Assembly: GCA_017625155.1 (NCBI GenBank)
Contig: JAGALP010000010.1
Span: 1 to 64,000, forward strand
Direction: 5' to 3'
DNA length: 64,000 nt
Source of the DNA: Paludibacteraceae bacterium
GTDB lineage: Bacteria > Bacteroidota > Bacteroidia > Bacteroidales > Paludibacteraceae
The notes below the pieces were generated by a model. That model was not told where the DNA came from and did not search any database. It saw only the letters and a list, made by a program, of their open reading frames with translations. The number at the start of each line of letters is the position of its first letter. The stretch's first letter is position 1. The translations under genes and the position numbers were made by a program. This document shows positions 25,798 through 34,850 of the stretch, piece by piece.

Positions 25798-25944
25798 ACA
25801 AAACAAAGGGGCAAACTACACCTTAAATAATAAAAATAGAATTAATTAAAGATTCCTTTATTATTATTAGTTGGGTAAAATGTGGAAAACGTGCGTATTT
25901 ATCTTGTTATTAGTAGGTTAGAAGGAATATTTATTGGCGTTTGA

Positions 25945-25990
25945 TTGTTGATAAGATTGATAAGTTTGGGTTATCAAATCTCATCAACAA
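25945..25990. terminator. 19-bp inverted repeat downstream of corA
   Basis: The left arm (25945-25963) and right arm (25971-25990) pair along almost their whole length with one bulge; the loop is GTTTGGG. It follows the corA stop (26019) on the minus strand. No strong U-run follows, so it may stabilise the 3' end rather than terminate by itself. Confidence 0.55.
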
Positions 25991-26018
25991 TATAAGTTAT
26001 CCGTTGTTGAAAACTTGT

Positions 26019-26972
26019 TTATAACCACTTCTTCAACTTGAAAATGAGCAAGATAGCCAGTGTGAAAACAAGCATTAGTCCAATAGCAAACGGATAGCCG
26101 AGTTTCCAACTGAGTTCGGGTATAAAGTCGAAGTTCATACCATACATGCTGGCGATCAAAGTAGGTGGGAGGAATACCACATTCACCACGGTGAAGATCT
26201 TGATAATCTTGTTCTGCTCGATATTAACAAGACCGAGGAAAGTATCCTGGAGGTAGTCCAGACGGTCGAAACCAAAACGGGTGTAATCGAACAGAGAATT
26301 GATATCCTTGATAATCATTGTGAGGCGTGGTTGGAGCTCCGTTGGGAAGAAGTCGCACTTGAGGAAGTTGCTAATCACACGTTGTTTATCCATGATGTTT
26401 TGACGGATAATGGTGACTTTTTCCTGAAGGTCCTTGATTTGGATAAGCACTTCTTCGTCTACATGATCTTTGGCGTTGATTTCACCAGAAAGTTTGGTGA
26501 TAAGGTCGGTAGTATCCTCGATCATATCCGCATCTTTTTCGACACGTGTTTCCATGAGCGAAACAAGTACGTGGTAGCCCGTTGGGAAGTTGCGTGTGTT
26601 CACAAGCATCTTCTTGACAGTCTCATTGAAACTGGCGAGTTCAACGTCACGCGTGGTGACAAGAATGCTGTTTTTGAGGATAAAATTGACGGGTTCTACC
26701 TCGAAGTTATCGCGGAGGAAGTTGGAGTTAGCCACGATGGAATCGTCGGTTTGGATATAACGAGATGACATCTCAATCTCTTCCATCTCTTCGTCCTCTT
26801 GGATGTCGATTTTGAGGAAATCTTCGAGCACGCCCTCTGTTCGATCGCTTACGTCTAACAGGTCGATCCAAATAATATCGGATTTATCAAGACTGGTGAG
26901 GATGTTTACACTGCGTCCTACTTTGATTTTATCTTTGTCTTTATCTTTGTAGAATATTTTTAACTCTGCCAT
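26019..26972 (-). CDS. corA: CorA-family magnesium/cobalt transporter
   Basis: The 317-residue protein has a large cytoplasmic N-terminal domain and two C-terminal membrane helices. The selectivity motif YGMNFDF is at the end of the first helix and the basic tail KLKKWL at the end. It would form a pentameric Mg2+ (or Co2+) channel. It begins 21 bp after rsmA and shares its promoter. Confidence 0.93.
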   Translation of the reverse strand: MAELKIFYKDKDKDKIKVGRSVNILTSLDKSDIIWIDLLDVSDRTEGVLEDFLKIDIQEDEEMEEIEMSSRYIQTDDSIVANSNFLRDNFEVEPVNFILKNSILVTTRDVELASFNETVKKMLVNTRNFPTGYHVLVSLMETRVEKDADMIEDTTDLITKLSGEINAKDHVDEEVLIQIKDLQEKVTIIRQNIMDKQRVISNFLKCDFFPTELQPRLTMIIKDINSLFDYTRFGFDRLDYLQDTFLGLVNIEQNKIIKIFTVVNVVFLPPTLIASMYGMNFDFIPELSWKLGYPFAIGLMLVFTLAILLIFKLKKWL

Positions 26973-26993
26973 GGTTACACTAATTTTGAATGG

Positions 26994-27761
26994 TTACTTT
27001 GAATTTTGAATTAGTTGGGTGAGGGAGATGAATTCATCGACACTCAGTTGTTCGGGGCGCTTCGTGAAGATGGGCTCGTTGAGGATAGGATTGTCTTTTC
27101 CTACGAGCTGCATCAATGAATTGCGCATCTGCTTTCGGCGCTGGTTGAATGCTGTTTTTACTACGTTCTTAAACAGCGCCTCGTCGCAGCCCAATCCCTG
27201 GCGGTTGTTTCTTGTCATTCGGATAACCGCCGACTTGACTTTCGGCGGAGGATTGAACACATGCTCATCCACGGTGAACAGATATTCTATATCGTAATAT
27301 GCTTGGAGCAGTACACTGAGGATACCGTATGCTTTTTTACCTGGTTTATTGGCGATACGCTCTGCCACTTCCTTCTGAATCATACCTGAGCAGATAGGGA
27401 TACGGTCCTTATAGTCAAGCACTTTGAAGAAAATTTGACTGCTGATATTATACGGATAATTGCCTATCACGCAGAACTCGCCATCGGGGTAAATGATATT
27501 AAGATCGAGCTTGAGGAAGTCGCCCTCGATGAGGTGCAACTCGGGGTACCACTCCTTGAGGTACGCTACACTCTCCCTATCTATTTCGATAGCGGTAGTT
27601 TGCAGATTAGGATTTTTGAGGAGATACTGCGTGAGCACACCCATGCCAGGTCCTATCTCTAAGACACGACCAGCGGGGATAGTCTCAGCAATTCGTTGGG
27701 CGACACTCAGGTCCTTCAAAAAATGCTGACCCAAAAATTTCTTGGCTCTTACTTGTTGCAT
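26994..27761 (-). CDS. rsmA: 16S rRNA (adenine1518/1519-N6)-dimethyltransferase
   Basis: RsmA (KsgA) dimethylates two adjacent adenines in helix 45 of 16S rRNA. The start MQQVRAKKFLGQHFLKD at 27761 is the canonical N-terminus. The in-frame ATG at 27833 lies 72 bp upstream, where the protein would have no family homology. SAM motif EIGPGMGVLT, acidic motif IEIDRE and the catalytic NYPYNIS are present. Product 255 aa. Confidence 0.95.
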   Translation of the reverse strand: MQQVRAKKFLGQHFLKDLSVAQRIAETIPAGRVLEIGPGMGVLTQYLLKNPNLQTTAIEIDRESVAYLKEWYPELHLIEGDFLKLDLNIIYPDGEFCVIGNYPYNISSQIFFKVLDYKDRIPICSGMIQKEVAERIANKPGKKAYGILSVLLQAYYDIEYLFTVDEHVFNPPPKVKSAVIRMTRNNRQGLGCDEALFKNVVKTAFNQRRKQMRNSLMQLVGKDNPILNEPIFTKRPEQLSVDEFISLTQLIQNSK

Positions 27762-27842
27762 TTTGCTGATGATAGTCGTCCATAAATGGTTGTTTTTGGT
27801 TAATAATATTCGGCAAAATTTGCATAGTCGCAAATTTTTCAG

Positions 27843-27884
27843 TACCTTTGCACGCCGATTGGTTTATTTTCGGCTGCAAAAGTA
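27843..27884. promoter_or_regulatory. divergent promoters for gtrA-like gene (+) and rsmA (-)
   Basis: Plus-strand TACCTTTG lies at 27843-27850 and minus-strand TACTTTTG at 27877-27884. Because they face outward past each other, the first ~30 nt of the two transcripts overlap as complementary RNA. The leaders are about 47 nt (gtrA) and about 110 nt (rsmA). Confidence 0.7.
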
Positions 27885-27901
27885 CAATTTTTTTTTCAAA
27901 A

Positions 27902-28393
27902 ATGCAAACATTCGCCCAAATAATCACCAAAATAGTCGATTTTTTCTATCGACCATTTCGTAAATACGTTCCGCAGCAGCTATTTCGGTATGCGGCTTGT
28001 GGCGGTGGCAACATGGTGTTGGATTGGGTATTGTACTTTGTTTTTTATAATTTTGTGGTGGGGCATGAGTTGGTGTATATAACTTTGCCTTTCGCGTCTG
28101 AGATATGCCTTACTCCTCACGTGATGACACTGCTGATAGTGTTTCCTATTACGTTGTTTACGGGATTTTGGCTGAATAAATACGTGACGTTTACGCAATC
28201 TTCGCTGCGTGGATATAAACAACTTTGGCGATATATTCTGATTGTGATGGTGAACTTGTTGGTGAACTATTTCGGATTGAAGTTGTTTGTAGAAGTGTGC
28301 GGTATTTATCCTACTCCATCAAAGATGATTGTGACAATTATCACCGTGATTATCAGTTTCTTTGGACAGAAATATTTCTCATTTAAGAGATAA
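27902..28393 (+). CDS. GtrA-family membrane protein
   Basis: The 163-residue protein has four transmembrane helices with the GtrA hallmarks FRYAACGGGNMVLDWVLYF, FWLNKYVTF and the C-terminal FFGQKYFSFK. Family members are thought to flip or assist transfer of polyprenyl-phosphate-linked sugars. The start at 27902 (MQTFAQ) follows the promoter box. The stop is immediately adjacent to the convergent gene at 28394. Confidence 0.88.
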   Translation: MQTFAQIITKIVDFFYRPFRKYVPQQLFRYAACGGGNMVLDWVLYFVFYNFVVGHELVYITLPFASEICLTPHVMTLLIVFPITLFTGFWLNKYVTFTQSSLRGYKQLWRYILIVMVNLLVNYFGLKLFVEVCGIYPTPSKMIVTIITVIISFFGQKYFSFKR

Positions 28394-30226
28394 TTATAAC
28401 TTTATTCGCAGTAGTGCGTGTACGTCCGTGCGCGTACTTTTTTTATCGTGTTCTATTGCCCAAGCGTTTTGATAGATGGTTTCGCTCACACGCAGGTAAA
28501 GAAAAAATATATCATTGATTTTGTAGCGTGCATTGAGCCAAAAACGCCCACCCAAGCCATAAACAAAAGGAATAGCATAGGCATATAGCACATCGTTTTC
28601 GTAGATATACACGCGGTTGTTCCATTCCTGTGCGTCAAATGCTTGTGCTCTAAACTGCAATACGACTGGTACTTCCGAAAAACGATATTCCACATCTTGT
28701 AGTACCGACCAACCATAGGTTAGTGCGTTATTTGTTTGCACGAGATTGCCATCCGCTTGCGTCTTCATCTTCCATTGACCAAACTCATACACCATATTCC
28801 ATCGGAGCGAATAGGTATCTTTCTTGTCTTTTCTTTTTACGCGGAATCGTGTGTGCATGCGGTAGTCTTTTTTCGGAATAAAATCCGCTTGTACCATAGT
28901 TTCAAATCCACTCTTCCATACATCACCAAACGCCGACAACTGCCAGTTTTTCAATCGATTATATTCTACTCCCAAATAGCCGCCATGCTCATCCTTCATC
29001 CTTGACCATGAACATAACGAATTGGCATATACATTATCAAATTCAGGTGAATAATACCTGTATATAGCCAACAAATTTACATCCGATATGGGTCTATACC
29101 GCACACCCGTTATTACACCCATTCCCCATTTATTTCCATGACTTGTTGCCATTTCACCCCAAATATCCACCTTACCCATATTCCACCTCGCATTCACACC
29201 CATCACTCCGCTTGCCACTCGCCTTTTAGTTTCATCGCCCTTAACCTTTAAACTGTAGCTCGCTTGTGAGCGTTCTTTAAACTGCGACGAAGTCGCCTCT
29301 ATATTCTCCACTGCCGTTACGCCCACTTTCAGCCGATTCCATCGACCTGTTGCATTTACACCTACCACATGATTCCACTCTTCTTTTCCTTCGCGCAACG
29401 AATAAAATGCACTAACGTCAGCCCAACTGCTCACTTTTGCTGTTGCACCCACGCCATGAAAATAATTGTAACTATCACCTACTGAACCAAACTTTTTGAG
29501 TCCTTCATCTGTGGTGGCTGTGGATTGAATATAGGCAGTTTTTCCCCGTTTGAACGGACTTCCTATTACCAAACCATAACCAAAATTAGCTTGATAATTG
29601 CCTGCTACAATCCGTTTCATTGGACCCATATCTCGCAATTCTATGAAGCCACCATAGTTTATATTTTCCCATGTTGCGCCTGGTGTGCGACCAATCGTTA
29701 CACCTGCCATCACTCTGTTTTGATAATTAAACCGATAGCGTAGTTTGCCATACATAGGATCACCCTCAAAATCTTCGATATTCCGTGCATCTGTCCGCAG
29801 CGTTATCTCGTGTTTGGCATAGTGAAACACCTCACGAAAATACATATTTTTCTCTTCCTTTGCTTCACCCACATACACAAACGGTAGCAAATTACGAATC
29901 TCGTAATCCTTTAGACAATCAATAAGTTGCAATTCATATATTTCTTGAAAAGGATGCAGGTACTGATATAGCAGGATAGCGTCTATCTGCTCATCACTAA
30001 GAAAGTGCAATTGGCTTAGTTCATTGACTGTTGTTTGGTTTAGGTTAATGGGATTTTGCGCTATTTCTATTAATTCCTCTTGCACATCTTCCAAGGGAAT
30101 TTCTCCGTCTTCTGATAGTTGATTGTAGATATCTTCCAAAATATCATCTAGGGTAAACGACTCTGCGTGTATAGACGATGTCATACACGATATGAAAAAG
30201 AAAATTATTATCCACACACGCTTCAT
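28394..30226 (-). CDS. exported helix-hairpin-helix / beta-barrel protein
   Basis: The product is 610 residues. It has a signal peptide (MKRVWIIIFFFISCMTSSIHAES) and an N-terminal helical segment with ComEA-type helix-hairpin-helix repeats (NPINLNQTTVNELSQLHFLSDEQIDAILLYQ, then PFQEIYELQLIDCLKDYEIRNLLPF). A long run of amphipathic strands consistent with an outer-membrane barrel follows, ending in the aliphatic sequence LLRIKL. Many Bacteroidales carry this HHH-plus-barrel arrangement. A role in DNA uptake or surface binding has been guessed from the HHH part but is not shown. A TACTTTTG box ends 9 nt before the ATG, so the leader is only a few bases. Confidence 0.75.
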   Translation of the reverse strand: MKRVWIIIFFFISCMTSSIHAESFTLDDILEDIYNQLSEDGEIPLEDVQEELIEIAQNPINLNQTTVNELSQLHFLSDEQIDAILLYQYLHPFQEIYELQLIDCLKDYEIRNLLPFVYVGEAKEEKNMYFREVFHYAKHEITLRTDARNIEDFEGDPMYGKLRYRFNYQNRVMAGVTIGRTPGATWENINYGGFIELRDMGPMKRIVAGNYQANFGYGLVIGSPFKRGKTAYIQSTATTDEGLKKFGSVGDSYNYFHGVGATAKVSSWADVSAFYSLREGKEEWNHVVGVNATGRWNRLKVGVTAVENIEATSSQFKERSQASYSLKVKGDETKRRVASGVMGVNARWNMGKVDIWGEMATSHGNKWGMGVITGVRYRPISDVNLLAIYRYYSPEFDNVYANSLCSWSRMKDEHGGYLGVEYNRLKNWQLSAFGDVWKSGFETMVQADFIPKKDYRMHTRFRVKRKDKKDTYSLRWNMVYEFGQWKMKTQADGNLVQTNNALTYGWSVLQDVEYRFSEVPVVLQFRAQAFDAQEWNNRVYIYENDVLYAYAIPFVYGLGGRFWLNARYKINDIFFLYLRVSETIYQNAWAIEHDKKSTRTDVHALLRIKL

Positions 30227-30234
30227 TTCCACTG

Positions 30235-30312
30235 CAAAAGTACTAAAAATTGCTGAAATATCCCAACTATTGTAAAAAAATTTTGTTTTTACATAATTTT
30301 TTACTATCTTTG
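30235..30312. promoter_or_regulatory. divergent promoters: HHH protein (-) and flippase-like protein (+)
   Basis: Minus-strand TACTTTTG is at 30235-30242 and plus-strand TATCTTTG at 30305-30312. Both start codons (30226 and 30322) lie 8-9 nt past the box, so both mRNAs have almost no leader. Confidence 0.7.
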
Positions 30313-30321
30313 CAGCCTGAA

Positions 30322-31257
30322 ATGAAGCAAAACAAACCATATCTTCGTATTTTCAACACGTTGCTAATCCTTGCGGCGTATGGTTATTTAGCATATCGTT
30401 TGATTATTTTCGACGATTATGCCTCTTTCTTTGCGGCTTTTCAAGATATGGACATATGGCATTGTCTTGTTTTAGTGACGGTGCTTTTGCTTATGCCTGT
30501 TAATGTGCTCTGTGAGGCAGGTAAGTGGCGTCTTCTCTTGCGTGATGTAGAGCCAATGACTATATGGGGTGCGCAACGCCAAGTCTATTATGGCTACGTG
30601 GGTGCGTTTATTACCCCTTATCATGCTGGCGACTATCCTGCGCGTGCTATGCTTCTCAAGGACAAGGGTAATTTCTCCGCTGCGGTTGGGCTTGGTCTTG
30701 TAGGTACTGTGGCTCTCTTGCTTGTCGAACTCATCATCGGCGTACCAGCAACATGGCTCTTTGCTTCTTATGATCAATCGCTCCCAATGCAGTCATTTGC
30801 CATTGCTTTCATCGTGGTGATACTCCTAATGAGTTTCTTACCTCACATTGTGCGTAGTCTTGCTAAGCGTCAATGGCAATCTACTCAGATGCAGCAACTT
30901 GTCATGGCACTCTCCAAGATTTCCTACACCCGTTTTATGCAAACGGTCGGGTGGTCATTCTTGCGTTATATGGTTTGGGCAATCCAGTTGGCGCTAACTC
31001 TGCATTTCTGCGGAGTGGAGATGTTGCCAATGGAGTACCTTATCTCCATCCCATTTTATTACATGGTGATTTCCATTTTCCCATCTATGCCAGTATTGAA
31101 TATCGCTATTCGTGGCAGCTGGTCATTGATAATTTTCGATGCGTTTAGCGACAATGCGGCTGGTATAGCCTTGGCGGTACTGCTGATATGGCTCATCAAC
31201 ACCGTCCTGCCAATGCTCATCGGCTCCATCCTCTACCGCAACGGCAAAACCAAATAA
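30322..31257 (+). CDS. lysylphosphatidylglycerol synthase transmembrane-domain-like protein (UPF0104)
   Basis: The 311-residue polytopic protein has about eight hydrophobic helices. The family pattern NVLCEAGKWRLLLRDVEP followed by GYVGAFITPYHAGDYPARAMLL resembles the LPG_synthase_TM/AglD-like membrane domain without the aminoacyl transferase domain. Proteins of this kind are proposed lipid or glycolipid flippases. The start at 30322 (MKQNKP) follows the promoter box. malQ follows after 43 bp. Confidence 0.8.
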   Translation: MKQNKPYLRIFNTLLILAAYGYLAYRLIIFDDYASFFAAFQDMDIWHCLVLVTVLLLMPVNVLCEAGKWRLLLRDVEPMTIWGAQRQVYYGYVGAFITPYHAGDYPARAMLLKDKGNFSAAVGLGLVGTVALLLVELIIGVPATWLFASYDQSLPMQSFAIAFIVVILLMSFLPHIVRSLAKRQWQSTQMQQLVMALSKISYTRFMQTVGWSFLRYMVWAIQLALTLHFCGVEMLPMEYLISIPFYYMVISIFPSMPVLNIAIRGSWSLIIFDAFSDNAAGIALAVLLIWLINTVLPMLIGSILYRNGKTK

Positions 31258-31300
31258 ACAATTCTACACAACGCTAAACAATATTAAACAACCCAATCAT

Positions 31301-33910
31301 ATGAATTTATCCTTTTCAATCAACTACCAAACGCAGTGGGGACAGCACATCGCCGTTCTCTATGCTGCGGATGCAGACGTGCAACAAGCTTCACCTCTGC
31401 AACTCGACCTTGAGTGCCATGGCTCTGCCGAATGGGCTGCACAACTCACACTCAGTGATATCCACAAGTATATTTCTTATGTCTATGTTGTCATGGACGA
31501 GAATGGCAATATCCTCCGTCGCGAGTCTATGCCTCATCTCCTTGAGTGCCAACCGGGCAACATCATCCTTCGCGACCTTTGGCAAGATAAGGACCGTTCT
31601 CTCTTCGGTTCTAAAGTCTTCAGCCAAGTGCTTTTCGCGCACCGCAAACCTTCTGCTGCGGCTAAGGCAACAGGCAACATCTGCCTCAAGGTCAGCGTAC
31701 CTCGCCTCGAGCGCCATCAGGGTGTAGCCATCATGGGTAATATCCCTGCCCTCGGCGCATGGGACAAGAAGAAAATGCTCCCAATGACCAATACCCAATC
31801 TCCAATCTCCAATAGCGAAGCGTCCTATAACCCCACTTGGACCGCCACTTTCCACGCCAAACTCGGCACTGTGGTTGAGTACAAGTATGTCATCTACGAC
31901 CTCCAATCGGGCGACATCGTGGATATGGAGTGGGGCGAGAACCGTAAGATCTGGGACGTTCAACGTGCTAAGCACTATGTCCTCACCGATGCTCCTTTCC
32001 GCTATACACAAGCCAACTGGAAGGGCGCAGGCGTAGCGGTTCCTGTCTTCTCTCTCCGCTCAGAGAACGGCTTTGGTATTGGTGAGTACCAAGACCTCAA
32101 ACTCCTCGCTGATTGGGCTGTTGCTACAGGACAAAAGATGATCCAGACCCTCCCTATCAACGACACTACTCTCCGTCACAACAACCTCGACTCATATCCT
32201 TACAACGCAGTCAGTGTCTTTGCCCTCCACCCAATCTACCTCAATATCGAGAAGATGGGCACCCTTACTCCTACCCAACTCAAGAAGTATCGTAAGACCC
32301 AAGAGGAGTTCAACGCCAAGACTATCGCTGACTACCAATGCGTTTACGACGAGAAGATGAAGTACTTCAAAGCGCTCTACAAGGCCGACAAAGCCGAGCT
32401 CTTTGCTTCTGATGAATACAATGCTTTCCTCGCTGCCAACGAGGGATGGCTCCTTCCATATGCGCAGTTCATGTCCAAACGCGACAAGCAACCTAAGGAC
32501 TTCTACTGCTACCTCCAGTTCCATGCTGACAAGCAGCTCCGCGATGCTGTGGATTATGCGCACTCCGTAGGAGTGGCTATCAAGGGCGATATTCCTATCG
32601 GTATCTCTCCTGACTCTGTGGACGCTTCCACCGACCCACAACTCTTCAACCTCTCTGCTTCGGCGGGTGCACCACCCGATGACTTCGATGCACGTGGACA
32701 GAACTGGGGCTTCCCAACCTACAACTGGGATGTCATGTCGCAAGACGACTACCACTGGTGGAAGTTCCGTTTCACCAAGATGGCGGACTACTTCGATGCC
32801 TATCGTATCGACCATATCCTTGGCTTCTTCCGTATCTGGCAGATGCGCAAATCCGATGTTTGGGGACTCTGCGGACACTTCTCTCCTGCTATGCCTTATT
32901 CGCTCCAAGACCTTTGGAATATGGGTGTGAAGCTCGATGAGGACCGCCTCACTCGTCCTTACCTCCGTGCTCACTTCCTCGGCGAAGTCTTTGGCTATGA
33001 TACCGAGTTTGTGAAGCAAAACTTCCTCCTCACCAACGACGGCAATATCTACTACTTCCCTGAGCACCTTGATACCCAACGCAAGGTACAGCAGTACTTC
33101 CTCGACCCTGAGCACCGTGCTGCGCTGGAGGGCAAGTGCAATATCGATAATGTCCTCAATGGCTTGTTGTATCTCCATTGCGAGATTCTCTTCGTGCGTG
33201 ACCAGAAGAATCCTTCTATGCTCCACCCACGTATTGCCATGTATCAGTCGCATAACTTCAGCGAGTTGTATGCCGACCAACGCCAACTCCTCATGGATAT
33301 CCACAACGACTATTTCTACCACCGCCACACGGCTTTCTGGCGCGATTCAGCTATGAAGAAACTCCCTACGCTCATCGCTGCTACCGACATGCTCTGCTGC
33401 GGCGAGGACCTTGGTATGGTGCCTACTTGCGTGCCTGAGGTTATGAGTCAATTGGAGATCCTCTCGCTTGAGATTCAACGTATGCCTAAGGATCCAACTC
33501 GTGCTTTCGCACACCCTGCTGATGCACCATATTTGAGCGTTTGTACCATTGGTACGCACGATATGAACCCTATGCGTGCATGGTGGGAGGAAGACCGCCA
33601 AGTTACTCAAAAGTTCTATAATGAGCAAATGGGTTGGTGGGGTGAAGCGCCACAAGAGATGTCGCCAGAGATTGCCGAGTTTATTGTTAATCAGCACATG
33701 TATAGCCCTGCAATGTGGGTGATTTTGCCATTACAAGATTGGTTGGCAATTGATGGTAATTTGCGTTTGCCTGACCAACATGCAGAGCGTATTAACTTGC
33801 CAAGCAACCCAGAACACTTCTGGAACTACCGCATGCATCTCACATTGGAGAACTTGTTGAAGCAAGACGCTTTCAACGCTCACGTGAAATCCCTCACCCA
33901 AGTGCGTTAA
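31301..33910 (+). CDS. malQ: 4-alpha-glucanotransferase with N-terminal starch-binding domains
   Basis: MalQ (GH77) disproportionates maltodextrins. The 869-residue protein has two N-terminal CBM20-like domains (about 1-110 and 125-235, the second with GNIPALGAWDKKKMLPM and VVEYKYVIYD) and then the GH77 barrel. Catalytic segments are YRIDHILGFFRIW (nucleophile Asp), CGEDLGMVP (acid/base Glu) and TIGTHDMNPMR (transition-state Asp). The CBM20-fused layout is the plant/Bacteroidota DPE2-like type. Codon use is rich in C-ending codons, unlike its neighbours, which suggests high expression. A repeat-like insertion encodes TQSPISNSEAS inside the second CBM (see findings). Confidence 0.94.
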   Translation: MNLSFSINYQTQWGQHIAVLYAADADVQQASPLQLDLECHGSAEWAAQLTLSDIHKYISYVYVVMDENGNILRRESMPHLLECQPGNIILRDLWQDKDRSLFGSKVFSQVLFAHRKPSAAAKATGNICLKVSVPRLERHQGVAIMGNIPALGAWDKKKMLPMTNTQSPISNSEASYNPTWTATFHAKLGTVVEYKYVIYDLQSGDIVDMEWGENRKIWDVQRAKHYVLTDAPFRYTQANWKGAGVAVPVFSLRSENGFGIGEYQDLKLLADWAVATGQKMIQTLPINDTTLRHNNLDSYPYNAVSVFALHPIYLNIEKMGTLTPTQLKKYRKTQEEFNAKTIADYQCVYDEKMKYFKALYKADKAELFASDEYNAFLAANEGWLLPYAQFMSKRDKQPKDFYCYLQFHADKQLRDAVDYAHSVGVAIKGDIPIGISPDSVDASTDPQLFNLSASAGAPPDDFDARGQNWGFPTYNWDVMSQDDYHWWKFRFTKMADYFDAYRIDHILGFFRIWQMRKSDVWGLCGHFSPAMPYSLQDLWNMGVKLDEDRLTRPYLRAHFLGEVFGYDTEFVKQNFLLTNDGNIYYFPEHLDTQRKVQQYFLDPEHRAALEGKCNIDNVLNGLLYLHCEILFVRDQKNPSMLHPRIAMYQSHNFSELYADQRQLLMDIHNDYFYHRHTAFWRDSAMKKLPTLIAATDMLCCGEDLGMVPTCVPEVMSQLEILSLEIQRMPKDPTRAFAHPADAPYLSVCTIGTHDMNPMRAWWEEDRQVTQKFYNEQMGWWGEAPQEMSPEIAEFIVNQHMYSPAMWVILPLQDWLAIDGNLRLPDQHAERINLPSNPEHFWNYRMHLTLENLLKQDAFNAHVKSLTQVR

Positions 33911-33933
33911 TAGTTCTATATTATAATGCATCA

Positions 33934-33968
33934 ATCGCCAGTGTTTTCAACGCTGGCGATTTGCTTTT
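33934..33968 (+). terminator. malQ terminator
   Basis: Ten-base-pair arms (ATCGCCAGTG and CGCTGGCGAT, one G-U) enclose a seven-base loop, followed by TTGCTTTT. Confidence 0.75.
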
Positions 33969-34048
33969 CATTCATGGTTTATCAATATTTCCACTCTTGT
34001 TGTGCGAATGGGTATGGTAATAAATTTGGGTGTTTCAATTTTTTTTTG

Positions 34049-34056
34049 TATCTTTG
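34049..34056 (+). promoter_or_regulatory. promoter -7 box of the GIY-YIG-like gene
   Basis: TATCTTTG follows a T-tract, 23 nt before the ATG at 34080. Confidence 0.65.
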
Positions 34057-34079
34057 CAGCCGAATTAGAAATTTGTATT

Positions 34080-34631
34080 ATGAATGAAATCAATACATAT
34101 TTAGTACATTGGACAGGTCCATTTACACCAGAAGAGGTGTTACAATTGGAACAGGAAAATAAGTGGATATATGAACTTTACTTAATAAAAGGTAAAGTTA
34201 ACAATTGTAAAAAATGCCGTTATTATTGTGGAGAAGCATTAAGTCGTGGAGCTGGAGAACGTTTTAAGGATGGCAATCATCATATTAAAGATTTTAAGGA
34301 AGTAGAGGAAATATGGGCTGGATATATAGCTAGTAATTTAAAACCTAAACAAAGTGATGTTTTTGCCGTAGAAAAAATTATTACAGCTTACCTTAAAGAA
34401 GAAGTAGGTAATAATTTTATGCTTAATCAAACAAACAAAAAATTTCCTAAGTATGATGTTTGTGTTATCAATCGTTGGTACAAGCGGGACGGAGAAACAA
34501 TGCGATTAAAACTTAAAGATGGAAGTCCGTCCAAAATTATTCCAGCAGTACTTTTACATTATGCTTATGGAAAAGTACACGAAATTCATGGCTCTCAAAG
34601 AATAAAGTGTTTAAAAGTAATAGAAGAGTAG
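34080..34631 (+). CDS. orphan protein with GIY-YIG nuclease-like features
   Basis: I do not recognise a named family. In the 183-residue product, YELYLIKGK (31-39) followed by CRYYCGEALSRGAGERF (46-62) resembles the GIY and YIG strands with the catalytic arginine. DVFAVEKIITAYL supplies a candidate metal-binding glutamate (Glu98), and LNQTNKK (115-121) a conserved-type asparagine. Two cysteine pairs are not evident. The ATG at 34080 follows the promoter box; an upstream in-frame ATG would add a hydrophobic stretch encoded over the promoter. The gene is AT-rich compared with malQ and stands alone between terminators, suggesting acquisition. Confidence 0.5.
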   Translation: MNEINTYLVHWTGPFTPEEVLQLEQENKWIYELYLIKGKVNNCKKCRYYCGEALSRGAGERFKDGNHHIKDFKEVEEIWAGYIASNLKPKQSDVFAVEKIITAYLKEEVGNNFMLNQTNKKFPKYDVCVINRWYKRDGETMRLKLKDGSPSKIIPAVLLHYAYGKVHEIHGSQRIKCLKVIEE

Positions 34632-34679
34632 GTGCAAAAACGAAACACATAAAATACCTGCTAATATGATATCTAATAA

Positions 34680-34707
34680 GTGCTCGCACTCCGCGAGCAC
34701 TTTTTTT
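34680..34707 (+). terminator. terminator of the GIY-YIG-like gene
   Basis: GTGCTCGC and GCGAGCAC arms (8 bp) enclose a five-base loop, followed by seven T residues. Confidence 0.9.
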
Positions 34708-34806
34708 CACCCCCCCCGCCTTTACACCTTACACTCTACACCCTACACTAGTACAATTCTTAAGATTCTTTTCCTTTGTACTTTCCTTATCTCTCCCGTG
34801 TTAATA

Positions 34807-34850
34807 ACCAAGGACGAACCTAGGAAGAACCAAGGAACGACCTAGGAACT
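34807..34850 (+). repeat. 11-bp tandem array, four units
   Basis: Units at 34807, 34818, 34829 and 34840 have the form ACC(A/T)AGGA(A/C)nn. A pyrimidine-rich tract precedes the array. The period equals that of the arrays at 11648 and 44992 although the unit sequence differs. Confidence 0.7.

Noticed and set aside
28111..28126. CTCACGTGA sequence in gtrA as a third parS site
   Set aside because: Only the central 8 bp match; the flanks differ at most positions.
32192..33328. 378-codon open frame antisense to malQ
   Set aside because: It lies wholly inside the GH77 coding region, has no promoter or ribosome binding site, and its composition is that of the complement of a C-rich gene.
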